Source: Liolophura sinensis (Eukaryota > Mollusca > Polyplacophora > Chitonida > Chitonidae). Taken from it: 64,000 bases of DNA. The stretch is taken from the NCBI RefSeq assembly GCF_032854445.1, contig NC_088302.1:31155979-31219978 (forward strand), in the 5' to 3' direction. The position numbers and the translations under genes were made by a program. Of this stretch, positions 44,418-58,500 are shown piece after piece. Within the stretch, counting starts at the first letter, position 1. Each line of letters starts with the position of its first letter. Under the pieces are notes generated by a model that saw only the letters and a list, made by a program, of their open reading frames with translations, did not search any database and was not told the DNA's origin.

Positions 44418-46424
44418 AACCTGTTTTTTGTCACAAAAGATGCATGCTTCGTAAAACTAAAGATTATTCCTTCACACCCCGGATAGTTCTCTCAGAATGT
44501 TTCAATATATTGGTCGCAGTGGTGATTGAAACGCTTGAAGAATTGGGGTATATAGACCGACGTGAAATGTGGGCTGAAATCGAACTCGTGCTTAAGTGTC
44601 AGTCTTAAATCTTTTTTAAGACATTAACACTGAGAGGCGGGAAGAACTGTACCTATACAGAACTTGAGGACCGCATATATGACCAAAGATACGAGAAATT
44701 GCAGTGTAACAAACATCTAGAGTAAAACCAGAGAGCATCGAAAGGCTGATAGTTGGCAAATGGTCGCTCGTAACGTCACTGCGGTGAAATCACGGCATCT
44801 TGTCGATTTACAATCGAAGTTGAAAATAGAACTAATACGCTACTACCTTCGATGGGCCGACGTCGAACTATCTTAGTATCGTACACAGGAGTTCACGCGA
44901 GAATGCGATTGGTGGTTTTACCACAACTATCTTATTCAACCTGTTCCTGTAAATGCGTTAAAAGTAGCGAGTTACACCCAACTCCTTCAAGATATACTGG
45001 ACATCAGTATCTCATTCTTGGTATCAAATAAATATAAACGAGATTTTATTCAGGTCTATATACAAACAAAATAGCCGCCGTAAACGGGTCCTTGGAAGGA
45101 CATTCTGTAGTTACAGGTAAGATTATATATAAATGTACACAGGTATACAGAAGATAAGTCATATATTTTTTTATGTAAGAATTACATTTTTATTGAAAAA
45201 TTCTCATCTGAAATTAAGTTATTGGAAAAACTATGGAACATTATTAATTGCAAAAATATTGCAATTATGCCATTAACATCTTAGCGGTTGGGGAAAAAAT
45301 ACATTTACATCTAAAAAAAAAAGTAGGCCAAAATATGCCATGCAATTAACTCATTCAAAGCCACAGAACCGCGCATTTACAAAAATGAAACATTCTTTGG
45401 TATATGATATACAGGTATATGTTTGAATGCATAACAGTATAATTTGTATTAACATAGAAAAAAACATGACCAAGTTGCGATACGTTTAACCATAAACCGT
45501 TAAATTCCTCTTCAAAAATTGTAGTGTGACATAAGGCTATCATTCATAGCGAAGAGCTTAGAAGCATGTGAACTGTAAGCACATGTTGGAGGAGGGAGGG
45601 CGACTATATATTGCGAAGCAAAGATTCCTGACTGAGATTATCTTTCTGACTGGAAGCAAGTGAACTTAGGCAGGTGAACTTGATATAGAATTTGTTTTGT
45701 CTTAAAGGGAAGAAAAACGTAAAATGGAGTAAAAACCTAAAAAAATCGTCAAAGTCTGAATCCTATCAAAGTCAGAGCAAAGAACATTTATACGGGACAC
45801 GTGACAGCTGATTCTAATAGCACCGACATATAACTGTCACTACGATTATAAAAGAGTACACTGTTTCAGTATCAGCCCTAACCCATAATTACGTCACTGA
45901 AAAACCCCGGATGCGAAGAGACCATTTTTGTTTCTTGTCTGGTCTGTACAATGTGATGCTTACATTTCGCAATTAACATGCCACATATTAACTATTATGT
46001 GGCAAATTTGTGTATCGACAACTGCAAGGCCTAGCATGGCAGATTAAGAAAAAAATGACATATAGTGAGAATCATTTAACAATAGATCTTGGACAGTCTG
46101 GAAGCGTAGATTAAAAAAAAAATGATACATAGTGAGAATTATTTAACAATAAGCTTGATACCACAACATTTCCCGCTTACACTAGACAGTTCCAAGTTGT
46201 GTTAAACACACCATCACTTGCCTGTGCACTTACTGCACGAGCAAAATTATACAAACATCAGTGACGTATAACACAAAAGAACAAAAGATTAGACCGATCT
46301 GTTTTGTCTTAACAGGGGAACAATGTTCGCAGATGCACACGCAGGTCCCTGAGAAGCCATATGTCCAAACATAATAATCTGATGTATACGTGATAGGGTT
46401 ATACAAGAAATATGATCAGCGATT
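44418..46424. other. Spacer and probable 3' UTR of the minus-strand EB gene
   Basis: No exon is recognisable. TTTATT (AATAAA on the minus strand) occurs at 45045-45050 and 45189-45194 and could end the minus-strand transcript, with a 3' UTR of about 1.2-1.4 kb. The 24-bp block at 45875-45898 repeats one at 26867-26890. A short near-duplicate, AAAAAATGACATATAGTGAG / AAAAAATGATACATAGTGAG, lies at about 46049 and 46119. Confidence 0.4.
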
Positions 46425-46590
46425 TCAGCGCGTTGTAGGGTTAAAGTGTTGGGAGTTCATCATCCAGTTACGGTCGTCCCGGAATCTGCCCACGCGTCTG
46501 AGGACATCGTTGTCATCCAATGGGCTTTCCGATCCGGAGGAACCGAAAGATGACATGGATATGTCATCACGCTGAGCCATGGCGCGTGCG
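46425..46590 (-). CDS. Candidate last exon of the EB gene
   Basis: A good acceptor (CTGTCATTTCAG) precedes an open frame ending at TGA (46425-46427). With one leading base it reads MAQRDDISMSSFGSSGSESP, then DDNDVLRRVGRFRDDRNW, ending FNPTTR. That looks like a cytoplasmic tail but needs an unseen exon to change phase, perhaps a membrane segment. With two leading bases, in phase with the exon at 48711, it reads HAPWLSVMTYPCHLS and stops 44 codons on. I cannot decide between the frames. Confidence 0.45.
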
Positions 46591-49500
46591 CTGAAATGAC
46601 AGACAATTGACAGTTTTCAGAAATTGACCTACATGATCATTTTCCTACCTATGCAAATTTAATTTCGACAGACTTTAAACTTTGGTATACTGCATTTTTA
46701 AACATTAAAGAGAAATGAAAGACTGAAAATTCAAACTGTCGCCTCTTTTGGGATAAGGTTGTTCTAAAATTTTCTACAAAATGTACAGAACCGTGTGTTG
46801 ATATAAAACTTTGGCAAACACAAACTCTTTTAATTTTGTTAGTAAATGTATCCCACAGAACAGTATCTAAGTGAGAAAACATCGTTTTAAGTCACCGGGC
46901 TTCAGGTCTGTGCTACTAGTAATGCCAAACTACAGGCCCATTAGCTTCGTAGATGCTTACCTCTCATTGTTTATATTATCAAAGGTTGATTTGTTTTGTT
47001 TTGAGAGTACTGGTTTTCTATGTCTCCCGTCTTAGTAACTCACTTGATACCCTTAATGCTTAATGTTTTTTTTATCTAACTGTGTATATTCTTAGCTTAG
47101 TTGAAGTTGCTGAAACGTCAGCAAAAATTAGTACAGCTATAGTTCATCTCTCAGCTTTACACAAGTGTCGTACTGGTTATCTAGCTGATTTGTATCACCA
47201 CAATGATTCTGATGGGTTCACTGTGCCGCATCGGAAAGGTTTCCCAAAAGTAGTTGTCACTGTGGGTAACGACTTACCGTGTTCTCCAACTACAGACAAC
47301 GAAACAAGCAATCAGCAAGATGAGGCTAGTAACATCACTGTAGATATCATGACTGACTTACCGTCTTCTCCATCTCCGTTTTCTTCATCTATTGACAACG
47401 AAACCAGCATTGGACAAGATGAGTCTAGTAACATCACTGTAGAAAGCGTAAATGACTTACCGTTTTCTCCACCCATGGACGTCAAAACCAGCAGTCAACA
47501 AGAAGACGTCTAGTAACATCATTACAAAAAGCGTGATGACTTACCGTCCTCTCCATCTCCGTTTTCTTCATCTATTGACAACGAAACCAGCATTGGACAA
47601 GATGAGTCTGGTAACATCACTGTAGAAAGCGTGAATGACTTACCGTTTTCTCCGTCTATAGACAACGAAACCAACAATCAGCAAGATGGAGAAGGCCACA
47701 CCTCCAAGCAGTATCGGAAGAGTTCTGTGAACTGTAGAGCAGAGAACAGAGGGCACAGTGCAGTAAGCCAGGTATTTGAAAATAAAGGTTTGATTTCTAG
47801 CACACTTAAATTTCACCAAAATGTTATTAATTCCATGGATATTTGGGTAGTTCCTTTAAAACATTAAGCATATGTGCTCCAACCAAGCTGAAAGCCGATG
47901 ATTCTAACAAAAAGACAAGACTATATAAAGAGACTCTACTTTTCCTTTGAACTTGACATCTTTCAATTAAGGGATCCACTTTGCATATTGAGTTTTTCTT
48001 TATTTATATTGAAACAAATATGGCCGTAATCCATACACCCGACTTGGTTAGGCATTCCTGACAAGATGCCTAACAGGTTAGCTTAGGTGGTGTTTTTGTT
48101 CTAGATGCTTTCGAGGCTGAAGAATAACCAGGGCCCAGGGCCCCCTTTCACAAAGATGTCGTACATGTATGATAATTACATACGTTGGACAGTGGTACGG
48201 TAGAAGTGAAGTACAAAACATCGTCCGACGAATGTACGATAATAAAAATGTCGTTCATCGCTTTGTGAAACTGGGCACTGTTTCACAAATTTTCACGACA
48301 TTTTTCATCGTACATTTGTCGTATGATATTTTGTACCTCAATACTACCGTACCGTACCACTGTCCAATATGTGCGTTTATCCTACATGTACGTACATACA
48401 TCTGTGTGAAACTGGACCCAGATGTGTTAGAATATAATACAATGTGCGGAAACTAGGGCTGAAAACAAACTCTTGTTAATTGTTGTTTCATATGACAATC
48501 ACATTCTCCATTATTAACAGATGTGTGAAAACCAAAGTTAAGAAAAGGGAAATTTTCCATTTCAAAATTTGTATAATATGCACATTAAATTGTACTGAGT
48601 GAATAATTTACTAATGTCAGCTTTCCAAAATACTCAAGAAAATCGAAAAATAAGTAAATAAAGAATTCAGTTGTTTAAATTTAAGCATTTCTTTTCAAGT
48701 AGTGACTTACGGAATAACATTCTTTCCTGGCTGTCAATCGCCTCTTGATCGACAAGGGGCTGTGCATCATGACACCAGTCTGTTCTTGTTCCTGCAAGTT
48801 AGAGGAAAGTTTTCAGTGCATTTCATCTTAAACTATGAAGCTACCCCACATCTCCCCACACGATGCTCTGCCTTCTTGCTCTTTCAGTAATGGAAATGCT
48901 CTCTCCTTTATGCTGAAACTGTTACGATGCGTTCATTATCAGAAATTGGAATACAGAGCTACACGTTAAGACAACTGATAAGATTTATTTTGCGAACATT
49001 TCACATACAACGGCGGCCAGCATTATGGTGGGGGGAACCGGGCACAAACCGAGGGAATTCCACGACTATTCGCACGCACGACTGGAGAGTAAAGCCAGCA
49101 TGAGCAGGACTTGAACTCACATCACCATAACTACCGCATAGGTGAGAGGCTGCACCGGCATGCTAACTAGCAGGCCTCGGGAGCCTCTTTTTGTTTAACC
49201 TGAAATCATTAAAAATATTGCTACTAACCATTAACACTGGAATCTGGCCGACATTGTCTGTCACTCGTGTAGTCCTCATAGATCTCATATGGAGTGGCTG
49301 GTCTTAACTTAAACGCCGTACGGCACGTGCACACGCCGCCCACGCAGTTTTGTTCGTAGTCTCGGGAACAGACTTTAAAAGAAGTGGTCATGAATGACAT
49401 CGAGCACTCCTCTCCTAGGCTTCGTGATACCAAAATGCCTGCAGGTTCAGGAACGCACCATTTATGGTCTGCATTTGGGTCACTGACGACAAGGTCCTGG

Positions 49501-52500
49501 CCACATATGCATTTTTCTGTGTTACTGTCACAGCGTAGGACGGAAGGACTGCCACGACAAACCGCCACGGTTTCACCACAGCTCTCTCCTAACTCCACAA
49601 CTGAAGATGGATAATTAAGGGTAAAGACAGCTCCAAATTTAAGAAAGTGTCACCACACAGGCTGGTGATAACTATATCTCACAATACTATCGTTCATATT
49701 TACAGGCTTTTAAAACGGAATAAAATGCATTCAAAAGTTTGAATTTTAAGGGAGGTTTTTAAGGACAATAAAGCTACTCTGCCCTTGTTTTACTTTACAT
49801 TCACCTACAGGTGGGGCATTTTGGTGACCATTATTAATTGCTTACCCGTAGGAATAGCTATTCCAATAATAAACACTGTGTTTAGAGTGAGAAAAGCGGC
49901 GATTCACGCCAGCTTATCAAAAACACTGGGCATTTGGTTCATAAAGCCACCATAATATTTTAAAATATTTGAATGCATTTAACTCTCTTTAAATAAATGA
50001 AAATATTTTGATGCATAATTTTCAGTTGTACCTTTGATGAACTTTACTGCTAAGCTTTCTTTCATTTTAACTTGAGGATTAATGATTAATATACGCGGAT
50101 CTGCTTCTAAATCTGCACGAATATGAGCAATATTTGGCATCTAATGAAAATTCATGTCAAATCCTCGATTTAAATAGTAAGGCATACTAACGTGGAAGGC
50201 ATTTGGTGTTATCTGAGTTCGGGGCATAACCGTGGTCGCACCGACAGCATAGATTACCATCATCGTCACAAGAGCTATTAGACGGGGTGGCATTGTCAGG
50301 GCATTTTGTAAGCAATTCACAGCACACGTCTCCAACAAGCACTGCAAAAAAGAAAAACAAAACTCCAAAGATAAAAAATATCAGAAATACGAAAACTGAG
50401 AGACGTAGTGTGAAAAGATGACTGTATTGTTAATGCTAGTGTCACCATCTTAACGAAGGCAATGATATGATCCAAGTTTACCAATTAGCGCAACATGTGT
50501 ATTTATTTGTTTATTTATTTGATTGGTGTTTACGCAGTACTCAAGACTACTTCACTCACACGACGGCCACCCAACTCTCCGGAGAACTTACCGGTTTTGA
50601 CAGTGGAACAGCTTTTATCCACTCGATCTGAAACAGATAGAAGGACACAATTGTTTCTCTTTGTTGTTTGGTGACCGTTATATACGTGTTACACGTTGTC
50701 ACTCACATTACGGCGTTTTCATGTCGCAGGCGGCTCTAAATATTCATTCAGTTACAGCGGTTTCTTTTAAATCCTTGTCACTAGACTGAACGTCCTATAT
50801 AATCAAAGTATATCCTGACATCGGGCCGGCCGTGGATTGGCCTATTATGGATTGGTCTAGCCCAGGCTTTGAACCCTGAGCGTGTTTACATTTGAAGTTT
50901 CAGGTATGGGCTGGCTCAGGACTAAAACCCGAGAGCGTTTACATTTGACGTTTCCGACATGGTAGGCCTCAGGGTTTGAACCCCGAGTGTGTTTACATTT
51001 AAAATTTCAGATGGTCTAGCCCTGAGTTTGAGCTCGGACCTTGTTTATATTTGAAGTTTGACGTATGGCCAGATGTCACGAGAAGTAAATTGGAAGGATG
51101 ATGAAAGAAATCGGCATGAGGTAAAGTGGTCTTTTGATGAACCGTGCCATTTGAGGAAGCTGAGTAGATTAATGAATGACCTGACCAATCATTTTGAACT
51201 GATCATAACATAAGTAAACACTTGAACGAGTGGAATGAATTGACAATATGATGTCCAAAGACTGGACAACAGAATACGGTGAATATTTAAGTGAAGCGAT
51301 TGAACTGATCAGCGAATGGATCAGAGTGTAAGTGTGCTTAGTATAGTGAACATGGGCGAATGGAGTGTGAGGGTGACTTAGTGTAGCGAACACGAACGCA
51401 TACAGTGTAAGTATGACTTAGTGTAGCGAACATGAGCGAATGGAATATAAGGATGATTTGGTGTCGTGAACATGAGCGAATGGAGTGTAAGAATAGAGTG
51501 TAAGGGTGACTTAGTGTAGCGAACAAGAACGAATACAGTGTAAGTATGACTTAGTTTAGTGAACATGGGCGAATAGAGTGTAAGTATGACTTAGTGTAGT
51601 GAACATGAGCGAATGGAGTATAAGGATGATTTGGTGTAGTGAACATGAGCGAATGGAGTGTAAGGATGACTTAATACAGTGAACATGAGCGAATACTATG
51701 TAAGGATGACTTAGTGTAGTGAACATGAGCGAATGGAGTGTAAGGATGACTTAGTACAGTGAACATCAGCGAATGGAGTGTAAGGATGACTTAGTACAGT
51801 GAACATGAGCGAATAAAGTGTAAGGATGACTTAGTGTAGTGAACATGAGCGAATGGAGTATAAGGATGATTTGGTGTAGTGAACATGAGCAAATGGAGTG
51901 TAAGGATGACTTACTACAGTGAACATGAGCGAATACAGTGTAAGGATGACTTAGTGTAGTGAACATGAGAGAAAGGAGTGTAAGAATAGAGTGTAAGGGT
52001 GACAGTACAGTGAACATGAGCGAATAGAGTGTAAGGGTGACTTGGTGTAGTGAACATGAGCGAATGGAGTATAAGGATGATTTGGTGTAGAGAACATGAG
52101 CGAATAGAGTGTAAGGATGGCTTAGTACAGTGAACATGAGCGAATACAGTGTAAGGATGACTTAGTACAGTGAACATGAACGAATAAAGTGTAAGGATGA
52201 CTTAGTGTAGTGAACATGAGGGAATGGAGTGTAAGAATAGAGTGTAAGGGTGACTTGGTGTAGTGAACATGAGCGAATAGAGTGTAAGGGTGACTTGGTG
52301 TAGTTAACATGAGCGAATGGAGTATAAGGATGACTTAGTGTAGCGAACACAAACGAATACAGTTTAGTGAACATGAGCGAATAGAGTGTAAGGATGACTT
52401 AGTGTAGTGAACATGAGCGAATGGAGTATAAGGATGATTTGGTGTAGTGAACATGAGCGAATGGAGTGTAAGGATGACTTAATACAGTGAACATGAGCGA

Positions 52501-55500
52501 ATACAGTGTAAGGATGACTTAGTACAGTGAACATCAGCGAATGGAGTGTAAGGATGACTTAATGTAGTGAACATGAGCGAATGGAGTATAAGGATGATTT
52601 GGTGTAGTGAACATGAGCGAATGGAGTGTAAGGATGACTTAGTACAGTGAACATGGGCGAACAGAGTGTAAGGATGACTTAGTGTAGTGAACATGAGCGA
52701 ATGGAGTGTAAGAATAGAGTGTAAGGGTGACAGTACAGTGAACATGAGCGAATACAGTGTAAGGGTGACTTGGTGTAGTGAACATGAGCGAATGGAGTAT
52801 AAGGATGAATTGGTGTAGTGAACATGAGCGAATGGAGTGTAAGGATGACTTACTACAGTGAACATGAGCGAATACAGTGTAAGGGTGACTTGGTGTAGTG
52901 AACATGAGCTAATGGAGTATAAGGATGATTTAGTGAAGCGAGCACGAGCGAATAGAGTGTAAGGATGACTTAGTGTAGTGAACATGAGCGAATAGAGTGT
53001 AAGGATGACTAAGTGTAGTGAACATGAGCTAATGGAGTATAAGGATGATTTAGTGTAGCGAACACGAGCGAATAGAGTGTAAGGATGACTTAGTGCAGTG
53101 AACATGAGCGAATAGAGTGTAAGGGTGACTTAGTATAGTGAACACGAGCGAATAGAGTGTAAAGATGACTTAGTGTAGTGAACACGAGTGAATACAGTGT
53201 AAGGGTGACTTAGTGTAATGAACACGAGCGAATACAGTGTAAGGATGACTTACTGTAGTGAACACGAGCGAATACAGTGTAAGGATGACTTAGTTTAGTG
53301 AACATGAGCGAATAGAGTGTAAGTATGACAGTGTAGTGAACACGAGAGAATACAGTGTAAGGATGACTTGGTGTAGTGAACACGATTAAATAGAGTGTAA
53401 GGATGACTTAGTTTAGTGAACATGAGTGAACAGAGTGTAAGGATGACTTAGTGAAGTGAACATGAGCGAACAGAAAGTAACGATGACTTGGAGCAGTGAA
53501 CATGAGCGAATGGAGTGTAAGGATTACCTAGTTTAAACAACACAAGCAAATGGAATGTAAAGATGACTTACTGTAGTGAACATGATCGAAAGGAGTGAGA
53601 TGACTCACTGTAGTGGACATGATCGAATGGAGTGTGATGACTTACAGTAGTGGACATGATCGAATGGAGTGTGATGACTTACAGTAGTGGACATGATCGA
53701 ATGGAGTGAGATGACTTGCTGTAGTGGACATGATCGAATGGAGTGTGATGACTTACTGTAGTGGACATGATCGAATGGAGTGTGATGACTTACTGTAGTG
53801 AACATGATCGAATGGAGTGTGATGACTTACAGTAGTGGACATGATCGAATGGAGTGTGATGACTTACTGTAGTGAACATGATCGAATGGAGTGTGATGAC
53901 TTACTGTAGTGGCATGGTCGAATGGAGTGAGATGACTTACTGTAGTGAACATGATCGAATGGAGTGTGATGATAACTTACTGTAGTGAACATGATCGAAT
54001 GTGTAAGGATGACATGCCGACTTGAGACTAAAGATGACTTAGTGAAGTGAACATAAGCGAATAGTGTGTAAGGATGATTTACTTTAGTGAACACGAGCGA
54101 ACCGATTGTAAGGATGATTTAGTATAGTGAACACCACCGAATGGAGTGTAAAAATGACTTAGTTTAGTGAACATGAGCGAATAGAGTGTAAGGATGACTC
54201 AGTTTGGTGAACACGAGCGAATGGAGTGTAAAAGGATGACTTCGAGTAATTAAAGAGAGCGACTAGAGTGTAAGGATGACTTAGTATAGTGAGCATGAGT
54301 GAATAGAATGTAAGGTTTTAGTACTGTGAACACAAGCGAACGGAGTGTAAGAATGACTTAATATGGTGAACACGACCGAATGGAATGTAAGGGTGACTCA
54401 GTGCGGTGAACACGAGCGAATGAAGTGCATGTGCATAGCCCAAGGTGTACAGTTTTTGGACGACGAGGAGGTGTGCGTAGGCTTACTTGGGTGTCAACTT
54501 GTGGCAGGGCGAGTGCATGACGCCAAAGTGCTGCCGCTTCTAAAGTATCATGCCGAGGCCATCAGACATGACAACCCACGTACAGCCAAAGGATGAGCGA
54601 ATATAGTGCATGGAGGCATAGGTGGAAATAGTGGTAGGATGAATGAATATATAAGCAAATCAATACTTGATATTCCCGAGTTGAGACGTTCACGACATCT
54701 TTGTGACGTCGTCGATTTACGGTATGCACGATGGGGTAAATTGTTAGCTGGTTCCCTGCCTCTGACGTCTGATAGCGGTAATCGCTTCAGCCACATTCAA
54801 GGTAAGCAGAATACGTCAGGGAACCAGACTAAGGCAAATTGGCGCAGTTGGACATGGGCGGGTAAATACAATAACAAAAATTATTCACAAAACAGGACTT
54901 CATTGATTGATCACACTTACCTAGCTTGCAAATCCTCGGAAATAAATATTCCTTTTAATGAAAATAATCAATTACCGCATATAGCCGACCATATTAAAAT
55001 GCGCTGATTTGTCACTTTCTAACAATGCCGTAAATCGACGAAGTCATGGCTCACAGCGACCCAATCACGATGTCATAACGTTGCAACTCGAACTGGTAAC
55101 AGATAAGCAATTATGCTGAACTGCCGAATAACGTAAAAGGGAAACAAATCAACTGAACTGAAGATGATCGAGTTATGTGAGTAGTTGGGCGAACCATTCA
55201 ACTAAGAGTTTTACCTAAAGACAGCGCATCGGATCTGCACTGAAATGCGTTTGTGTAAGTTGGCTGAAGGTATCTCTCATCGTTGGTGGGCTCACGAAAA
55301 CCTATGGCTCGGTCACATTGACACTTCTCGTCCACGCAGTCGACGAAGTAGGACTGATCACAATCCGTCCGGCTCATGCAGCTCTGGCCCAGCAATTTAG
55401 GGGCGAACCCTTCGTAACGAACTGCACAACTGTTTTCGACGGCCTCCAATCCTTCTCCACAGCCGCAGCGTCCTCGAATGCAAGAGACTCGAAAACCCAC

Positions 55501-58500
55501 ACAGCGATTACCCTCGTCACACTGGTCTCCAATTTCAGCAGCTGGAAAATACATGAAGACAAAACACTCCAGTTTATTTATTTGTTTACTTGATTGGAGT
55601 TTTACGCCATACTCAGGAATATTTCACTTATACTACGGCAGCCAGCATAATGGTGGGAAAAAATCGGACAGGGCCCGGGCGAAACCACGACCATATGCAT
55701 GTCGCTGGAAGACCTTTCCACGTGCGACCACGAGGAAGCCAGAATGAGCTGGACTTGAACACACAGCGATCGCACTGGTGGGATCGCTCCTGAGCTGGTA
55801 CAACAGCTCGGCAATGGAGGCCGCCAAGCGGGTGTAATACATTGCAGCGCGGGATACAATGAGACTTACTCGAATTCCAGGGATACTCAGAATAAAGCAC
55901 AGACAAGCAGGCTATGGTAGCCGCACTCCCTCGGTCGGTCATGTTAAATATGATTGATTTGATTGATTTATTTATTGATCAACTGATTGATAGATAAATT
56001 GTTGTTTAAAGCCGCGCTTAATTTAATATTAACATTTTTTAATATTAATATTGATATGGTGGTGGTCATGGGTTCAGGAAACCGGAGTGCCCGGAGTGCC
56101 CGGAGTAAACGATCGTTCTATGTCACATGACAAACCAAAAGGACATGATCTGATTCATCCATATGCACTTGATCGTAAGCTTCCTTAGTCAAGACGAGTA
56201 TTGCCGTTAAGGTGGTAATTGCACACATTAGAGTATTGCCGTTAATGTCATAATTGCACATACAAACTATTGCCGTTAAGGTCCTAATTGCACACACAGA
56301 GTATTGCCGTTAAAGTGATAATTGCACACATAGGGTATTGTCGTTTAGGTGACAATTGCGCATACAGACTATTGCCGTTAAGGACCTAATTGCACACATA
56401 GAGTATTGCCGTTAAAGTGATAATTGCACACATAGGGTAGTGTCGTTCAGGTGACAATTGCACACATAGAGTATTGCCGTTAAGGTGATAATTGCACACA
56501 TAGTCACACTATTAACACGTATGGGCGTATGTCAAAGCGTATCACAGTACACCGACAATCATCACGACGTTATACAATACTATGTTTATACTTACGTCTC
56601 ACACACTTGTCTTCCATTGCATTAGGTGACGTCCCATTGTCGCATGTACAGACATGGGCGGAGCAGCCAAAGATCCGGCAGGTGGAGCTGTCGGGGCACA
56701 CTTGTGTATCGTTTTCCGGGTCACAGGCGGTGTGCAAGTCAACGAGTTGCACTGAAATGAAAGGAGACCAACACTGGTGCATATTGCGATGAACAATGTG
56801 CTGTGCAACACCTTGAACAGAAATGAAGGGAGACCAACACGGGAGCATATTGTGATGAACAGTGTGCTGTGCAACACCTTGAACAGAAATGAAGGGAGAC
56901 CAACACGGTGATGAACAGCGTGCTTGGCAACACTTTGCACAAAGATGAAAGGGGCCCATCACGGATGAATATTGTGCTGAGTAGTGCGCTAAACAACACC
57001 TTGCTTTAAAACAAAGGAAGATCAACACTTGTCCACATTGTGAAGAGCAATGGCAACAGGTCACACTAAAACACTAGCATATGTACATATTGTGCAGAGT
57101 AGTGTGCTAGACAACGCGTTACACTGAAATGAAGGGAAACCAGCACGTGTACATATTGTACAGAGTAGTGTGCTAGGCAACGCGTCACACTGAAATGAAG
57201 GGAAACCAGCACGTGTTCATATTGTGCAGACTAGTGTGCTAGGCAACGCGTTACACTGAAATGAAGGGAAACCAGGACGTGTACATATTGTGCAGAGTAG
57301 TTTGCTAGGCAACGCGTTACACTGAAATGAAGGGAAACCAGCACGTGTACATATTGTACAGAGTAGTGTGCTAGGCAACGCGTCACACTGAAATGGAGGG
57401 AAACCAGCACGTGTACATGTTGTGTAGAGTAGTGTGCTAGGCAACGCGTTACACTGAAATGAAGGGAAACCAGCACGTGTACATATTGTACAGAGTAGTG
57501 TGCTAGGCAACGCGTTACACTGAAATGAAGGCAAACCAGCACGTGTGCATATTGTGCAGAGTAGTTTGCTAGGCAACGCGTTACACTGAAATGAAGGGAA
57601 ACCAGGACGTGTACATATTGTGCAGAGTAGTTTGCTAGGCAATGCGTTACACTGAAATGAAGGGAAACCAGCACGTGTACATATTGTGCAGAGTAGTGTG
57701 CTAGGCAACGCGTTACACAGAAATGAAGGGAAACCAGCACGTGCACATGTTGTGCAGAGTAATGTGCTAGGCAACGCGTTACACTGAAATGGAGGGAAAC
57801 CAGCACGTGCACATATTGTGCAGAATAGTGTACTAGACAACGCGTTACACTGAAATGAGGGGAAACCAGCACCTGTACACATTGTGCAGAGAAGTGTGCT
57901 AGGCAACGCGTTACACTGAAATGAAGTGAAACCAGGACGTGTACATATTGTGTAGAGTAGTGTGCTTGGCAACGCGTTTCACGGAAATGAAGGGAAACCA
58001 GGACGTGTACATGTTGTGCAGAGTAGTGTGCTAGGCAACATGTTGCGCTAAAATTCAAAGGATTCTACTGAGAAGTAATACACAGCTTAGGCTATAAAGG
58101 GTTAATCTGGTGATGTTAGAAGTGATGGGTACACATGAAATGTGCATTGTGGTTAGTAATCAGTAGGCCCATATGAACATCTCGGCCATGGTATAAAAGA
58201 TACCACAGTTACAGCATTGACCACAGATTACATTCACCCACACAGCACTGTTTAAAGGCAAAGAGAACACTAAATTGAAGTATGTGAAGTATGTTAAACT
58301 GGTTTGATTTATTAATCATTTTCAAACTGAGTGAACTGTCCGCAAAACATCGGATTCCACGGTGGTCCACTGAGACTGATAAGGTATCAGTGATGTCCAC
58401 AATTATATTTTTGTTGAAAAAGCTCATTGGGTGAATGCATGCTTCGATCTATATGCCAAGGGATCAAGCCTCGGGGATGTTTTGTCAGCCTGGAGGAGCG

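Noticed and set aside
50141..50368. 75-codon minus-strand frame starting MEFCFSFLQCLLETC, looking like a signal peptide
   Set aside because: It overlaps the splice-supported exon 50192-50341 in a different frame; the exon frame gives a Cys-rich module and matching phases.
51338..54094. Many minus-strand open frames of 60-208 codons rich in SLHQVTLTLYS-like repeats
   Set aside because: Products of the 40-bp minisatellite; 40 is not a multiple of 3, so all frames cycle through the same peptides.
56197..56506. Regular direct repeats resembling a CRISPR array
   Set aside because: Units of about 35 bp are head to tail without distinct spacers, in a eukaryotic intron; it is a minisatellite. The same applies to the arrays at 29870, 51300 and 63270.
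57217..58058. Minus-strand frames of 251 and 275 codons
   Set aside because: They are generated by the 66-bp (22-codon) minisatellite and overlap each other in different frames; they are not in the phase of the adjacent exon.
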